This document shows positions 1 to 6,286 of a stretch of 10,694 nt of DNA, in pieces. The translations under genes were made by a program, and so were the position numbers. The notes beneath the pieces are model-generated. The model ran no database searches. It worked only from the letters and a program-made list of their open reading frames with translations, and was not told the origin of the DNA. The stretch is from Tissierellaceae bacterium (GTDB taxonomy: Bacteria > Bacillota > Clostridia > Tissierellales > Tissierellaceae), in NCBI GenBank assembly GCA_029264075.1, contig JARICQ010000171.1, forward strand, positions 1 through 10,694. Reading direction: 5' to 3'. The stretch's first letter is position 1. Every line of letters starts with the position of its first letter.

Positions 1-17
1 TGAAAAAGGGGAACAAT

Positions 18-614
18 ATGATGAAGTTGAATACAAGGCACTCCTACCTAAAAAGTAATGGATTTACCCTTATTGAACTTATCCTAGCCATAGGAATTTG
101 TTCTATGATAGTCTTATCTTTATATTCCATATTGGATCTTTCTTTCAAATCATACTCTAGGACTCAAGAAAAAGATGAACTCTTGCTTAATGCTAGGTAT
201 GGGGTTGAATATATAAAGAATGAAATAAAGAATGCTGATTTAATAATTTCAAGTGAAAAGATAGAAAATCTAAATTCAAAATTTCCAACTAACATTGGTT
301 TTGTGATTTTAACTATTGAAGAGGAGACAATCAATGGTATAATATCTTATACATATAATTATGTAACATATTATACGGAAAATAGTAATCTAAAACGCAT
401 AGCCTATAATGATATAGAAGAAGAGTATCCTCATGCAAATGACTTGAGGGGATACAATGAGATATCTAGCTTAATAGCTAGTATGGAAAATACAAGATGT
501 GATTGGGAAAATAAAATGATTAATCTAGATTTTGTTTTTACACCTTCTGCTGAAAATGATTTGAAATTAGATATCAGCTCGGATATATTTATTCGGTGTG
601 GTATTGACTACTAA
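18..614 (+). CDS. Type IV prepilin / pseudopilin, GspJ-PilW-like
   Basis: This is a 198-residue secreted or surface pseudopilin. The N-terminus has a short basic leader ending in Gly15, followed by FTLIELILAIGI, the classic prepilin peptidase site: cleavage after Gly15, methylated Phe16, and Glu at mature position 5 (Glu20). The hydrophobic helix that anchors and packs the pilin runs to about residue 36. The stretch NARYGVEYIKNEIKNAD after the helix resembles the region after the helix in GspJ/PilW minor pilins, so a minor rather than major subunit is likely. The C-terminal domain is not recognisable. Two in-frame ATGs (18 and 21) follow an AAGGGGA ribosome site at 6-12; either could be used, and 18 is given. 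A PilX-like gene follows after 20 bases, so this is probably a pilus or competence-pseudopilus operon that begins upstream of the window. Family assignment is firm; the exact subunit is inferred. Confidence 0.88.
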   Translation: MMKLNTRHSYLKSNGFTLIELILAIGICSMIVLSLYSILDLSFKSYSRTQEKDELLLNARYGVEYIKNEIKNADLIISSEKIENLNSKFPTNIGFVILTIEEETINGIISYTYNYVTYYTENSNLKRIAYNDIEEEYPHANDLRGYNEISSLIASMENTRCDWENKMINLDFVFTPSAENDLKLDISSDIFIRCGIDY

Positions 615-634
615 ATTCATCCTTGGAGGATCTT

Positions 635-1648
635 ATGAAAGATAGACAAGGCTTTATCTACATACTTCTTTTGCTTATAATGTTTGTATGCGTTTCTTTG
701 ACTATGCATTCTCTTTTTCTTGTCTACTATGAGACCTTGATACTTAGTTCGACTAGGAAGGGAAATCAATCTTTTTACAATTCTGAGTCAAAGATTTTAA
801 TGTGTGTAAATGATGATTTATATTTAAGGGAAAAAATGATTCCAACTCTTCAATCTGTCTTTAGAGATAGGCAATTTGAAGCTAGAAGAGTGATTATGAT
901 GAATAGAGAAGACCTATCAGATGGAGATACTGAATCCAAGGTTTATATATCCTTTAGAGAAAAGGAAGCTAGAAAAATAATACGTTTAAATTGTGAATCC
1001 TTTGAAAGAGGAGTCATCTCAGAGACTACCGCTATGGGCACTGTAGTCAATGAATTATTTGAAATTCAGTATCCTCTTTTAGATCCATTGAGCATAGAGC
1101 CATACTATAGGGAAAATCTAGAAAAGCTGCTTGTTCAAATTGAAAATAATATAAGTGTGGACAATTCTAATAAAGAAGATATAGTTTATGGATTTGAAAC
1201 TGATGATTATGACAAGATCACACTGATGCCAGATAAGCTTATCTGCAAGCTAAATACTGTAAATAGCAATTATATGGAGCGAATAAATAAAAAAATAGTT
1301 TTTGTTGTTGGAAAAAAACATCAAAGAGAAAACATAGAATTAAATATAAGAAAGTCAGATGAAAATGATGAAAACAGTTTGTCTGGTATTATCTATATTG
1401 AGGGAGATATAAATATTGAAAATGATTTTGATTTTAATGGTATAATGATAGTCAATGGTGGTGAAATAATCCTGGAGCAAGACTCAATATTCAATCTTAA
1501 TGGTATGATCATCTACTGCAATAATGAAAGCCCAATAGAGCTTGGAGAAAATTTCAATGTAAACTATAGCTTGGGTCAGGTTCAGAGATACGGCAACTAT
1601 TTGCCAGGTTTCTTCGAGATAGATCTTGACAGGATAAAAAGCAAATAA
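635..1648 (+). CDS. PilX/GspK-like minor pseudopilin with C-terminal beta-repeat region
   Basis: The protein has 337 residues from the ATG at 635, chosen because GGAGG at 625-629 lies 5 bases ahead; an upstream TTG at 623 would overlap that site. The N-terminus is KDRQGFIYILLLLIMF: a short charged leader, a possible prepilin cleavage after Gly6, and a hydrophobic helix to about residue 31. It lacks Glu at mature position 5, as do GspK-type tip subunits. FYNSESK (47-53) matches the FYxAES-like motif after the helix in PilX proteins. The middle is unrecognised. From about 249 the repeated pattern of IIYIEGDINIE, GIMIVNGGEIILE and LNGMIIYC looks like a short beta-solenoid, as seen in other PilX-like Firmicutes proteins. 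Its position directly after a prepilin gene supports a role in the same machine, perhaps initiating assembly or exposing a functional domain. The exact role is inference. Confidence 0.78.
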   Translation: MKDRQGFIYILLLLIMFVCVSLTMHSLFLVYYETLILSSTRKGNQSFYNSESKILMCVNDDLYLREKMIPTLQSVFRDRQFEARRVIMMNREDLSDGDTESKVYISFREKEARKIIRLNCESFERGVISETTAMGTVVNELFEIQYPLLDPLSIEPYYRENLEKLLVQIENNISVDNSNKEDIVYGFETDDYDKITLMPDKLICKLNTVNSNYMERINKKIVFVVGKKHQRENIELNIRKSDENDENSLSGIIYIEGDINIENDFDFNGIMIVNGGEIILEQDSIFNLNGMIIYCNNESPIELGENFNVNYSLGQVQRYGNYLPGFFEIDLDRIKSK

Positions 1649-1661
1649 TAGGGGGATACTT

Positions 1662-1925
1662 ATGTTAATTAACTTGATGGAGAAAGAAGTAATGCATGTA
1701 ACAGATGGAATTTTAAAGACTATGGATGATATGTGTAAGTGTGAGAAATGCAAGTTGGACATTGTGGCCATTTCCTTAAACAATTTAAAGCCCCACTATG
1801 TAGTCAGTGAGAAGGGCGAGGTCTATAGCAAGGTTAACAATATGAATTATCAATTTAACACAGATATAGTTGCCGCAGTGACTAAGGCCATAGAGCTTGT
1901 GAAAAATAGTCCAAGACATGACTAA
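1662..1925 (+). CDS. comFB: ComFB-family protein (late competence / cyclic dinucleotide receptor family)
   Basis: A small 87-residue soluble protein. It carries the ComFB family pattern: an N-terminal helix, a CKCEKC cysteine cluster (residues 26-31), then LDIVAISLNNLKPHYVVSEKGEVY, and a C-terminal helix DIVAAVTKAIELV. In Bacillus subtilis comFB lies in the comF competence operon, where its function was long unknown; cyanobacterial homologues are reported to bind cyclic di-nucleotides and to influence motility or competence. The cysteines suggest metal binding, which is inference. GGGGG at 1651-1655 is 6 bases before the ATG. The gene sits 13 bases after the PilX-like gene, so it is probably co-transcribed with the pilus genes, which fits a regulatory input to pilus function. 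No terminator is visible after it. Confidence 0.87.
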   Translation: MLINLMEKEVMHVTDGILKTMDDMCKCEKCKLDIVAISLNNLKPHYVVSEKGEVYSKVNNMNYQFNTDIVAAVTKAIELVKNSPRHD

Positions 1926-1947
1926 GTTATGAATAGATAATTAATTC

Positions 1948-1976
1948 TTGAGTTAAGCAGTCTAGACTGTTATAAT
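1948..1976 (+). promoter_or_regulatory. Promoter of the efp unit
   Basis: A -35 box TTGAGT (1948-1953) and a consensus -10 box TATAAT (1971-1976) are separated by exactly 17 bp, and TG one base upstream of the -10 makes it an extended -10. Transcription would start near 1983, giving a leader of about 46 bases before efp. The spacer holds a perfect 12-bp palindrome at 1958-1969, described as a finding. This is a sigma-A-type promoter by inspection only. Confidence 0.72.
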
Positions 1977-2028
1977 TAGTTAGAAAGAACTTGATATTTG
2001 AGAAATAGACTAGAGGGGGTAAGGATAT

Positions 2029-2586
2029 ATGATATCAGCAGGTGATTTTAGAAAAGGCTTGACCTTTGTATATGAAGGAGATGTCTATCAGGTAGTAGAT
2101 TTCCAGCATGTAAAGCCTGGAAAAGGGGCAGCCTTTGTGAGAACTAAGATTAGATCTGTCATGGGTGGTGGAGCCAAGGATGTGACTTTTAGTCCCAATG
2201 AAAAATTCCCAAGGGCTATGATAGAGACAACTGAAATGCAGTACTTATACAATGATGGTTCCTTGTATTATTTCATGGATGATGAAACTTATGAGCAAAT
2301 ACCTTTAGATAGGGAGTCAGTTGAAGATGCTATTGTATACTTAAAAGAAAATGAAAGAGCAACTATTAGATTTTACAAGGGAAAAGCTTTTGAAGTAATT
2401 CCACCAAACTTTGTTGAATTAGAAGTCACTGAAACAGAACCAGGTATCAGAGGTGACACTGCTCAGGGAGCTACCAAGCCTGCAAGGGTTGAAACAGGTG
2501 CTCTAGTGCAAGTACCCTTATTTGTCAATCAAGGAGATATTATAAAGATAGATACTCGTACTGGAGAATATATGTCAAGAATATAG
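2029..2586 (+). CDS. efp: Translation elongation factor P
   Basis: EF-P binds the ribosome between the P and E sites and relieves stalling at consecutive prolines. The 185-residue length is normal for the family. The three domains are present: KOW-like N-terminal domain (about 1-63), OB domain (about 65-127) and C-terminal OB domain (about 128-185) with the signature-like region EPGIRGDTAQGATKPA. The modified tip loop reads KPGKGAAF with Lys32 at the tip, the residue that carries 5-aminopentanol in B. subtilis. No modification enzyme gene is in the window. A purine-rich site GAGGGGG (2013-2019) precedes the ATG by 9 bases. It has its own promoter and is followed by a small acidic gene in the same unit. 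Identification is essentially certain. Confidence 0.98.
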   Translation: MISAGDFRKGLTFVYEGDVYQVVDFQHVKPGKGAAFVRTKIRSVMGGGAKDVTFSPNEKFPRAMIETTEMQYLYNDGSLYYFMDDETYEQIPLDRESVEDAIVYLKENERATIRFYKGKAFEVIPPNFVELEVTETEPGIRGDTAQGATKPARVETGALVQVPLFVNQGDIIKIDTRTGEYMSRI

Positions 2587-2625
2587 GCATTAATGAAGTA
2601 CAATATAAATTTAGGAGGGTTAAAT

Positions 2626-2949
2626 ATGGATTATTTAGTACAGAAGGTTTCATATTTGAAAGGATTAGCAGAAGGTCTAGGAATTGAAGAGAGTTCAAAA
2701 GAAGGAAAGATGCTTCTTCATATAGTAGATACACTAGAAGACTTTGCAGATGTTTTGGCAGATACTATAGAAGATCAAATGGACTTAGAAGAGTATGTAA
2801 ACTTCATAGATGAAGATCTAGCAGATATCGAAGAGGATATCTATGGTGAAGAGTACTATGAAGATGACTTTGATTTCGACTTTGAAGATTGCTGTGATGA
2901 AGAAGATTGTTTTTGTAATTTTGATGAAGAAGAGGAAGAGGAAGACTAA
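2626..2949 (+). CDS. CD1247-type small acidic protein
   Basis: The start is set at the ATG at 2626 because AGGAGGG (2613-2619) lies 6 bases before it; an in-frame ATG at 2593 has no such site. The protein has 107 residues. The N-terminal part, MDYLVQKVSYLKGLAEGLGI followed by a helical EGKMLLHIVDTLEDFADVL, matches the Clostridia family that NCBI names 'CD1247 N-terminal domain-containing protein', whose function is unknown. The second half is extremely acidic (about residues 50-107), ending in a run of Glu/Asp, with four cysteines at 89, 90, 95 and 97 (CC-x4-C-x-C). No membrane segment or signal peptide is visible, so it is probably cytoplasmic. It lies 39 bases after efp with no terminator between, and a strong terminator follows. 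A structural, chaperone-like or metal-binding role is possible but unsupported. Confidence 0.85.
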   Translation: MDYLVQKVSYLKGLAEGLGIEESSKEGKMLLHIVDTLEDFADVLADTIEDQMDLEEYVNFIDEDLADIEEDIYGEEYYEDDFDFDFEDCCDEEDCFCNFDEEEEEED

Positions 2950-2965
2950 TTATATATTAATGTCT

Positions 2966-2996
2966 AATCCCTAAGGCAAGAGCCTTAGGGATTTTT
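2966..2996 (+). terminator. Intrinsic terminator of the efp unit
   Basis: A perfect 12-bp stem (AATCCCTAAGGC at 2966-2977 with its complement at 2982-2993) closes an AAGA loop. The T-run at 2992-2996 follows directly. It ends the efp-CD1247 unit and separates it from the next promoter. Confidence 0.92.
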
Positions 2997-3004
2997 AAAA
3001 ATGA

Positions 3005-3033
3005 TTGTAAATAGGATATTGCTTTGATATAAT
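3005..3033 (+). promoter_or_regulatory. Promoter of the Asp23-nusB-xseAB-ispA unit
   Basis: TTGTAA (3005-3010) and TATAAT (3028-3033) are 17 bp apart, with TG one base before the -10 (extended -10). Transcription would begin near 3040. It lies just after the previous terminator and just before the Asp23-family gene, and is the only clear promoter ahead of nusB, xseA, xseB and ispA. Confidence 0.75.
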
Positions 3034-3068
3034 GAGTATAAGAATTTACTAATTTGGAGGTGTTAGTT

Positions 3069-3449
3069 TTGAGTCAAGAGTTAAATCGTGAAAATCCCGT
3101 AGATAGTTCTTTAAAGATTTCAAATGATGTCATTGCTATTATAGCAGGAATTGCAGCTGGCAAAGTTGAAGGTGTCGTAGAAATGAGTGCAGGTATCACT
3201 GGTGGTATTACAGATATGCTTGGCATGAAAAATTTGTCAAAGGGCATCAAGGTAGAAGTAAATAATGATGAGGTAACTATAGATTTGGCAATTACTGTTG
3301 AATATGGTGTTAAGCTTTCTGAGGTTGGAAAGAAGGTTCAAATAGATGTAAAAGATACTGTTGAAAATATGACAGGACTGAATGTATCTGCTGTTAATGT
3401 AAATATTCAAGATGTAAGTTTTCCAAAAGAAGTAAAAGATAAAATGTAG
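3069..3449 (+). CDS. Asp23/Gls24 family protein (YqhY-like)
   Basis: The start is a TTG at 3069: GGAGG at 3056-3060 is 8 bases upstream, and the earlier in-frame TTG (3054) and GTG (3060) overlap that site. This gives 126 residues. The sequence matches the Asp23/Gls24 family throughout: SLKISNDVIAIIAGIAAGKVEGVVEMS, then a Gly-rich turn, then KGIKVEVNNDEVTIDLAITVEYGVKLSEVGKKVQ and a C-terminal beta strand VSAVNVNIQDVSF. There is no membrane segment. In B. subtilis the paralogue YqhY lies between accBC and nusB and affects acetyl-CoA carboxylase control; here the accBC genes are not in the window but the link to nusB is kept. Other family members (Asp23, AmaP partners) act in envelope stress. 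The family is certain; the YqhY-like role is inferred from position. Confidence 0.93.
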   Translation: MSQELNRENPVDSSLKISNDVIAIIAGIAAGKVEGVVEMSAGITGGITDMLGMKNLSKGIKVEVNNDEVTIDLAITVEYGVKLSEVGKKVQIDVKDTVENMTGLNVSAVNVNIQDVSFPKEVKDKM

Positions 3450-3453
3450 ATTC

Positions 3454-3482
3454 AAACACCCTCTGAAATCAGGGGGTGTTTT
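3454..3482 (+). terminator. Weak terminator or attenuator hairpin between the Asp23 gene and nusB
   Basis: AAACACCC (3454-3461) pairs with GGGTGTTT (3474-3481). The stem continues through a T-G wobble and two more pairs to a six-base loop (3465-3470). The T-run is only four bases (3479-3482), three of them already in the stem, and the nusB ribosome site starts immediately after. This suggests a leaky terminator that lowers expression of the downstream genes, or a transcript-stability hairpin. Confidence 0.6.
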
Positions 3483-3495
3483 AAGGAGGAAAACA

Positions 3496-3906
3496 ATGGG
3501 AAGAAAACAGGCAAGAGAAGGTAGTATGCAGGTTTTATATCAGATGACATTAAATGATGATTTTTCAGATGAGGCTTTAAAATCTTATTTGGATAATTTT
3601 GTTTTTGGGGAGCAAGAAACTAACTATATAATAGATGCTATAGAAAATACAAGAGAAAACTTGGATTCTATTGACAGGTCCATCGAAGAGAATCTCAAGG
3701 AATGGGAAATAGAAAGGGTAGCAAGGGTAGACCTTTCTATCCTACGCATTGCTATATATGAAATACTCTATAGGGAGGACATACCCATCCAAGTATCTAT
3801 CAACGAGGCCATAGAGATATCTAAGAAATACAGCAGTGAAGATTCATTTAGATTTATAAATGGAGTTTTGGGTGGATTTGTAAGGTCTTTAGACAAGGAA
3901 GAATAA
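3496..3906 (+). CDS. nusB: Transcription antitermination factor NusB
   Basis: NusB binds boxA RNA with S10 (NusE) to form the rRNA antitermination complex. The 136-residue all-helical protein shows the family signatures: N-terminal GRKQAREGSMQVLYQM (Arg-rich RNA-binding helix), and later WEIERVARVDLSILRIAIYEILYREDIPIQVSINEAIEISKKYSSEDSFRFINGVLGGF. Length is normal. An AAGGAGG ribosome site lies 7-8 bases before the ATG. It follows the Asp23-family gene across a short hairpin and precedes xseA by 18 bases, the standard Firmicutes arrangement. folD, often between nusB and xseA, is absent. Confidence 0.98.
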   Translation: MGRKQAREGSMQVLYQMTLNDDFSDEALKSYLDNFVFGEQETNYIIDAIENTRENLDSIDRSIEENLKEWEIERVARVDLSILRIAIYEILYREDIPIQVSINEAIEISKKYSSEDSFRFINGVLGGFVRSLDKEE

Positions 3907-3924
3907 GATAAGAGGTGAGTACAT

Positions 3925-5142
3925 ATGAGTGTAAGACATTTAAAAGTATCTGAAGTTAACAATTATATAAAAAAAATTTTTCAAACTGACATGATTCTTT
4001 CCAATATAAGTATTGAAGGAGAGATTTCAAACTTTAAACACCACTACAGTGGCCATATGTATTTTAATCTTAAGGATGAAAAAGGCAAGATAAAGTGTGT
4101 AATGTTTAAAAGTGACAATGAGAAACTTCTTTTCCACCCAAAGGAAGGGATGAAAATAATTGCAACTGGTTATATTTCTATCTATGAAAGAGAAGGAGAC
4201 TATCAGCTCTACATCAGACATATAAAAGAAAGTGGAGTTGGTGATTTATACAGGGAGTTTGAAGATTTAAAGAAAAAACTTAAAGATGAAGGTATCTTTG
4301 ATGAAAGTCACAAGAAATTGCTCCCATCCATACCTGCTAGTATAGGAGTAGTTACATCTGCTACAGGTGCAGCTGTTAGAGATATAATAAATGTAATAAA
4401 GAGAAGATATCCTCCTTGTAATATAGTAGTCTATCCTTCCCTAGTACAAGGTTTGGATGCCCCAAGGGAAATTATAAGAGGTCTAAAATATCTAGATAAA
4501 AGGGAGGATATAGATCTAATCATCCTTGGAAGAGGTGGTGGTTCTATAGAAGAACTTTTTTCTTTTAATTCAGAGGATCTTGCAAGGGCTATATTCCATA
4601 TGAAAACACCTCTAGTATCAGCTGTAGGACATGAAACAGACTTTACTATTGCAGATTTTGTTGCAGATTTAAGAGCACCAACCCCCTCTGCTGCTGCAGA
4701 GCTTTGTGTGCCAGATATAGATCATTTGAATAGTAATATAAAGGATATACATGACAAATTAAACTCTAGTATATATAGGATCATATCTAAAAACCAGAGA
4801 GAAATTGAATACCTAAGTAAAAATATAGCTTACTTCAATCCCTTAAACGGTCTTAGGGAAAAGGAACAGGAGTTAGATGGTATTTTCAAGGATTTAAACT
4901 ACGCTATAGGAAATAAAATTTCAAGACAAAAAAACCAATTGAATATAATGAAGTCCAATTTGGATTTCTTGGATCCTTCTCTAGCTATGAAAAAAGGATA
5001 CGGTCTGTTGACGAATAAGGATGACAAATTAATTTATTCAATTAAAGATATAAATAAGGGTGAAGATATATACATAGATCTAAAAGATGGAAAAATAGAA
5101 GCAATAGTTAGTTCTTTAAAGGAGGAAGAGTATTATGAGTAA
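3925..5142 (+). CDS. xseA: Exodeoxyribonuclease VII large subunit
   Basis: This is the catalytic subunit of exonuclease VII, which degrades single-stranded DNA from both ends into oligonucleotides. The 405-residue length is slightly short but normal for the family. An N-terminal OB fold (about 1-100: VSEVNNYIKKIF, ISIEGEISNFK, GHMYFNLKDEKGKIKCVMF) binds DNA. The catalytic domain carries GVVTSATGAAVRDI (141-154), GRGGGSIEELFSFN (202-215) and the long signature VGHETDFTIADFVADLRAPTP (234-254). A helical region of about 260-370 is the coiled coil that holds XseB copies, and a short C-terminal segment with the KGYGLL motif follows. The gene overlaps xseB by 8 bases, so the two are translationally coupled. 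Confidence 0.98.
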   Translation: MSVRHLKVSEVNNYIKKIFQTDMILSNISIEGEISNFKHHYSGHMYFNLKDEKGKIKCVMFKSDNEKLLFHPKEGMKIIATGYISIYEREGDYQLYIRHIKESGVGDLYREFEDLKKKLKDEGIFDESHKKLLPSIPASIGVVTSATGAAVRDIINVIKRRYPPCNIVVYPSLVQGLDAPREIIRGLKYLDKREDIDLIILGRGGGSIEELFSFNSEDLARAIFHMKTPLVSAVGHETDFTIADFVADLRAPTPSAAAELCVPDIDHLNSNIKDIHDKLNSSIYRIISKNQREIEYLSKNIAYFNPLNGLREKEQELDGIFKDLNYAIGNKISRQKNQLNIMKSNLDFLDPSLAMKKGYGLLTNKDDKLIYSIKDINKGEDIYIDLKDGKIEAIVSSLKEEEYYE

Positions 5143-5368
5143 AAAAGAATTAAGCTACGAAGATGCTATAGATAGACTAAAGACTATACTAGAAAAACTG
5201 GAAAATGATGATTCTAGCCTAGAGGAGTCTATGAAGAGCTTCAAAGAGGGAATCAAACTATATAATTATTGCAACTCACTCATTAACAAGGCTGAGGGAG
5301 AAATAACTTTAATACTTGATAAAGAGTTAGATAATATAGAAGAAGTAAAGTTTCCGATGGAGGGTTAG
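5135..5368 (+). CDS. xseB: Exodeoxyribonuclease VII small subunit
   Basis: A 77-residue, two-helix protein that binds the XseA coiled coil and is needed for active exonuclease VII. The family pattern SYEDAIDRLKTILEKLENDDSSLEESMKSFKEGIKLYNYCNSLINKAEGEI fills residues 7-57. Its ATG lies inside the last codons of xseA, with the AAAGGAGG ribosome site inside xseA at about 5118-5125. It ends one base before ispA. Length and motif are typical. Confidence 0.97.
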   Translation: MSKKELSYEDAIDRLKTILEKLENDDSSLEESMKSFKEGIKLYNYCNSLINKAEGEITLILDKELDNIEEVKFPMEG

Positions 5369-5369
5369 G

Positions 5370-6236
5370 ATGAATATACAAGATGAATTAGATAATTTTA
5401 GAGAAATAATAGACTTGGAATTGAAAAAAACCTTGGATGTAGATAAATCTTATCAAAAAAATATATATGAGTCTATGGACTATAGTTTATTTACTGGTGG
5501 TAAAAGATTGAGACCTATCATGAACTTAAAATCCTGTCAAATGTTTTCAGGGGAGTTTGAACAATCTATCCCCTATGCAATAGCAATCGAAATGATACAT
5601 ACTTACTCACTGATTCATGATGATTTACCTCCTATGGATGATGATGATACTAGAAGGGGAAGGCCTACTAATCACAAGGTATTTGGAGAAGATATGGCTA
5701 TTTTAGCTGGAGATGGACTACTAAATCTAGCTTTTGAGACTGTGCTAAGATACATAGACAAGAGAGAAGAGAATATTTCTTTTAGAAAAGCTATTAGAGC
5801 ACTCAAGGAGATCAGCGAGTATTCTGGTGTCAATGGAATGATAGGTGGCCAAGTGGTAGATATTCAAGATGATAGGGAGACCATGACCAAGGACAAGTTG
5901 ATCTTTATGTATGAGAAGAAGACAGCAGCCTTGTTTCAAGGAGCCCTTGTTTCAGGTGCTATAGTGGCTGGTGCTAATGATGATGAAATTGAAATTATTC
6001 GAGATTTTGGATACAAGCTAGGTATGGCCTACCAGATTAGAGATGACATTTTAGACTTTGAAGAGGATATAGCTATAGGAAAACTGACATATTTAAATTT
6101 TTATGATTTAGATAAGGCAGAAGAAAAAGTTGAGGAGTATAGTAGGGATGCGATACTTATATTAGATAAATTAGATAATAGGGATACTAATTTTTTTAAG
6201 AGCTTGACTAAAGAATTAGTTTCAAGGACCATATAG
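5370..6236 (+). CDS. ispA: Farnesyl/geranyl diphosphate synthase, IspA type
   Basis: This trans-prenyltransferase condenses isopentenyl diphosphate with allylic diphosphates to give C15 (possibly C20) precursors for undecaprenol and quinone synthesis. It has 288 residues. Visible motifs are GGKRLRP (43-49, IPP binding), the first Asp-rich motif DDLPPMDDDDTRRG (84-97, with the bacterial two-residue insert between the aspartates), GMIGGQ (156-161), EKKTAALF (182-189) and the second Asp-rich motif YQIRDDILDFEED (221-233). After that motif the usual loop of the form GKPxGSDxxxxK before TY appears missing: the sequence goes from EEDIAIGK straight to LTYLNFYDLDKA, roughly 10 residues shorter than usual. 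Catalytic aspartates are intact, so the enzyme is probably active. The start ATG is one base after xseB, with GGAGGG about 5 bases before it. Confidence 0.95.
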   Translation: MNIQDELDNFREIIDLELKKTLDVDKSYQKNIYESMDYSLFTGGKRLRPIMNLKSCQMFSGEFEQSIPYAIAIEMIHTYSLIHDDLPPMDDDDTRRGRPTNHKVFGEDMAILAGDGLLNLAFETVLRYIDKREENISFRKAIRALKEISEYSGVNGMIGGQVVDIQDDRETMTKDKLIFMYEKKTAALFQGALVSGAIVAGANDDEIEIIRDFGYKLGMAYQIRDDILDFEEDIAIGKLTYLNFYDLDKAEEKVEEYSRDAILILDKLDNRDTNFFKSLTKELVSRTI

Positions 6237-6251
6237 ACAAATCCATTAATA

Positions 6252-6280
6252 TTGAATTATTGTTTTATTTATGATATAAT
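6252..6280 (+). promoter_or_regulatory. Promoter of the OLE RNA
   Basis: TTGAAT (6252-6257) and TATAAT (6275-6280) are 17 bp apart. TG at 6272-6273 gives the extended -10 TGATATAAT. It begins 16 bases after the ispA stop codon, so the RNA can be made independently of the isoprenoid operon. The predicted start near 6287 falls 9 bases before the first base of the RNA's terminal helix, which supports the assignment. Confidence 0.82.
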
Positions 6281-6286
6281 ATAATG

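Noticed and set aside
1..3. TGA at the very start as the stop codon of an upstream pilin gene
   Set aside because: Plausible in this cluster, but three bases cannot support a feature.
623..634. Upstream TTG start for the PilX-like gene
   Set aside because: It overlaps the GGAGG ribosome site that serves the ATG at 635.
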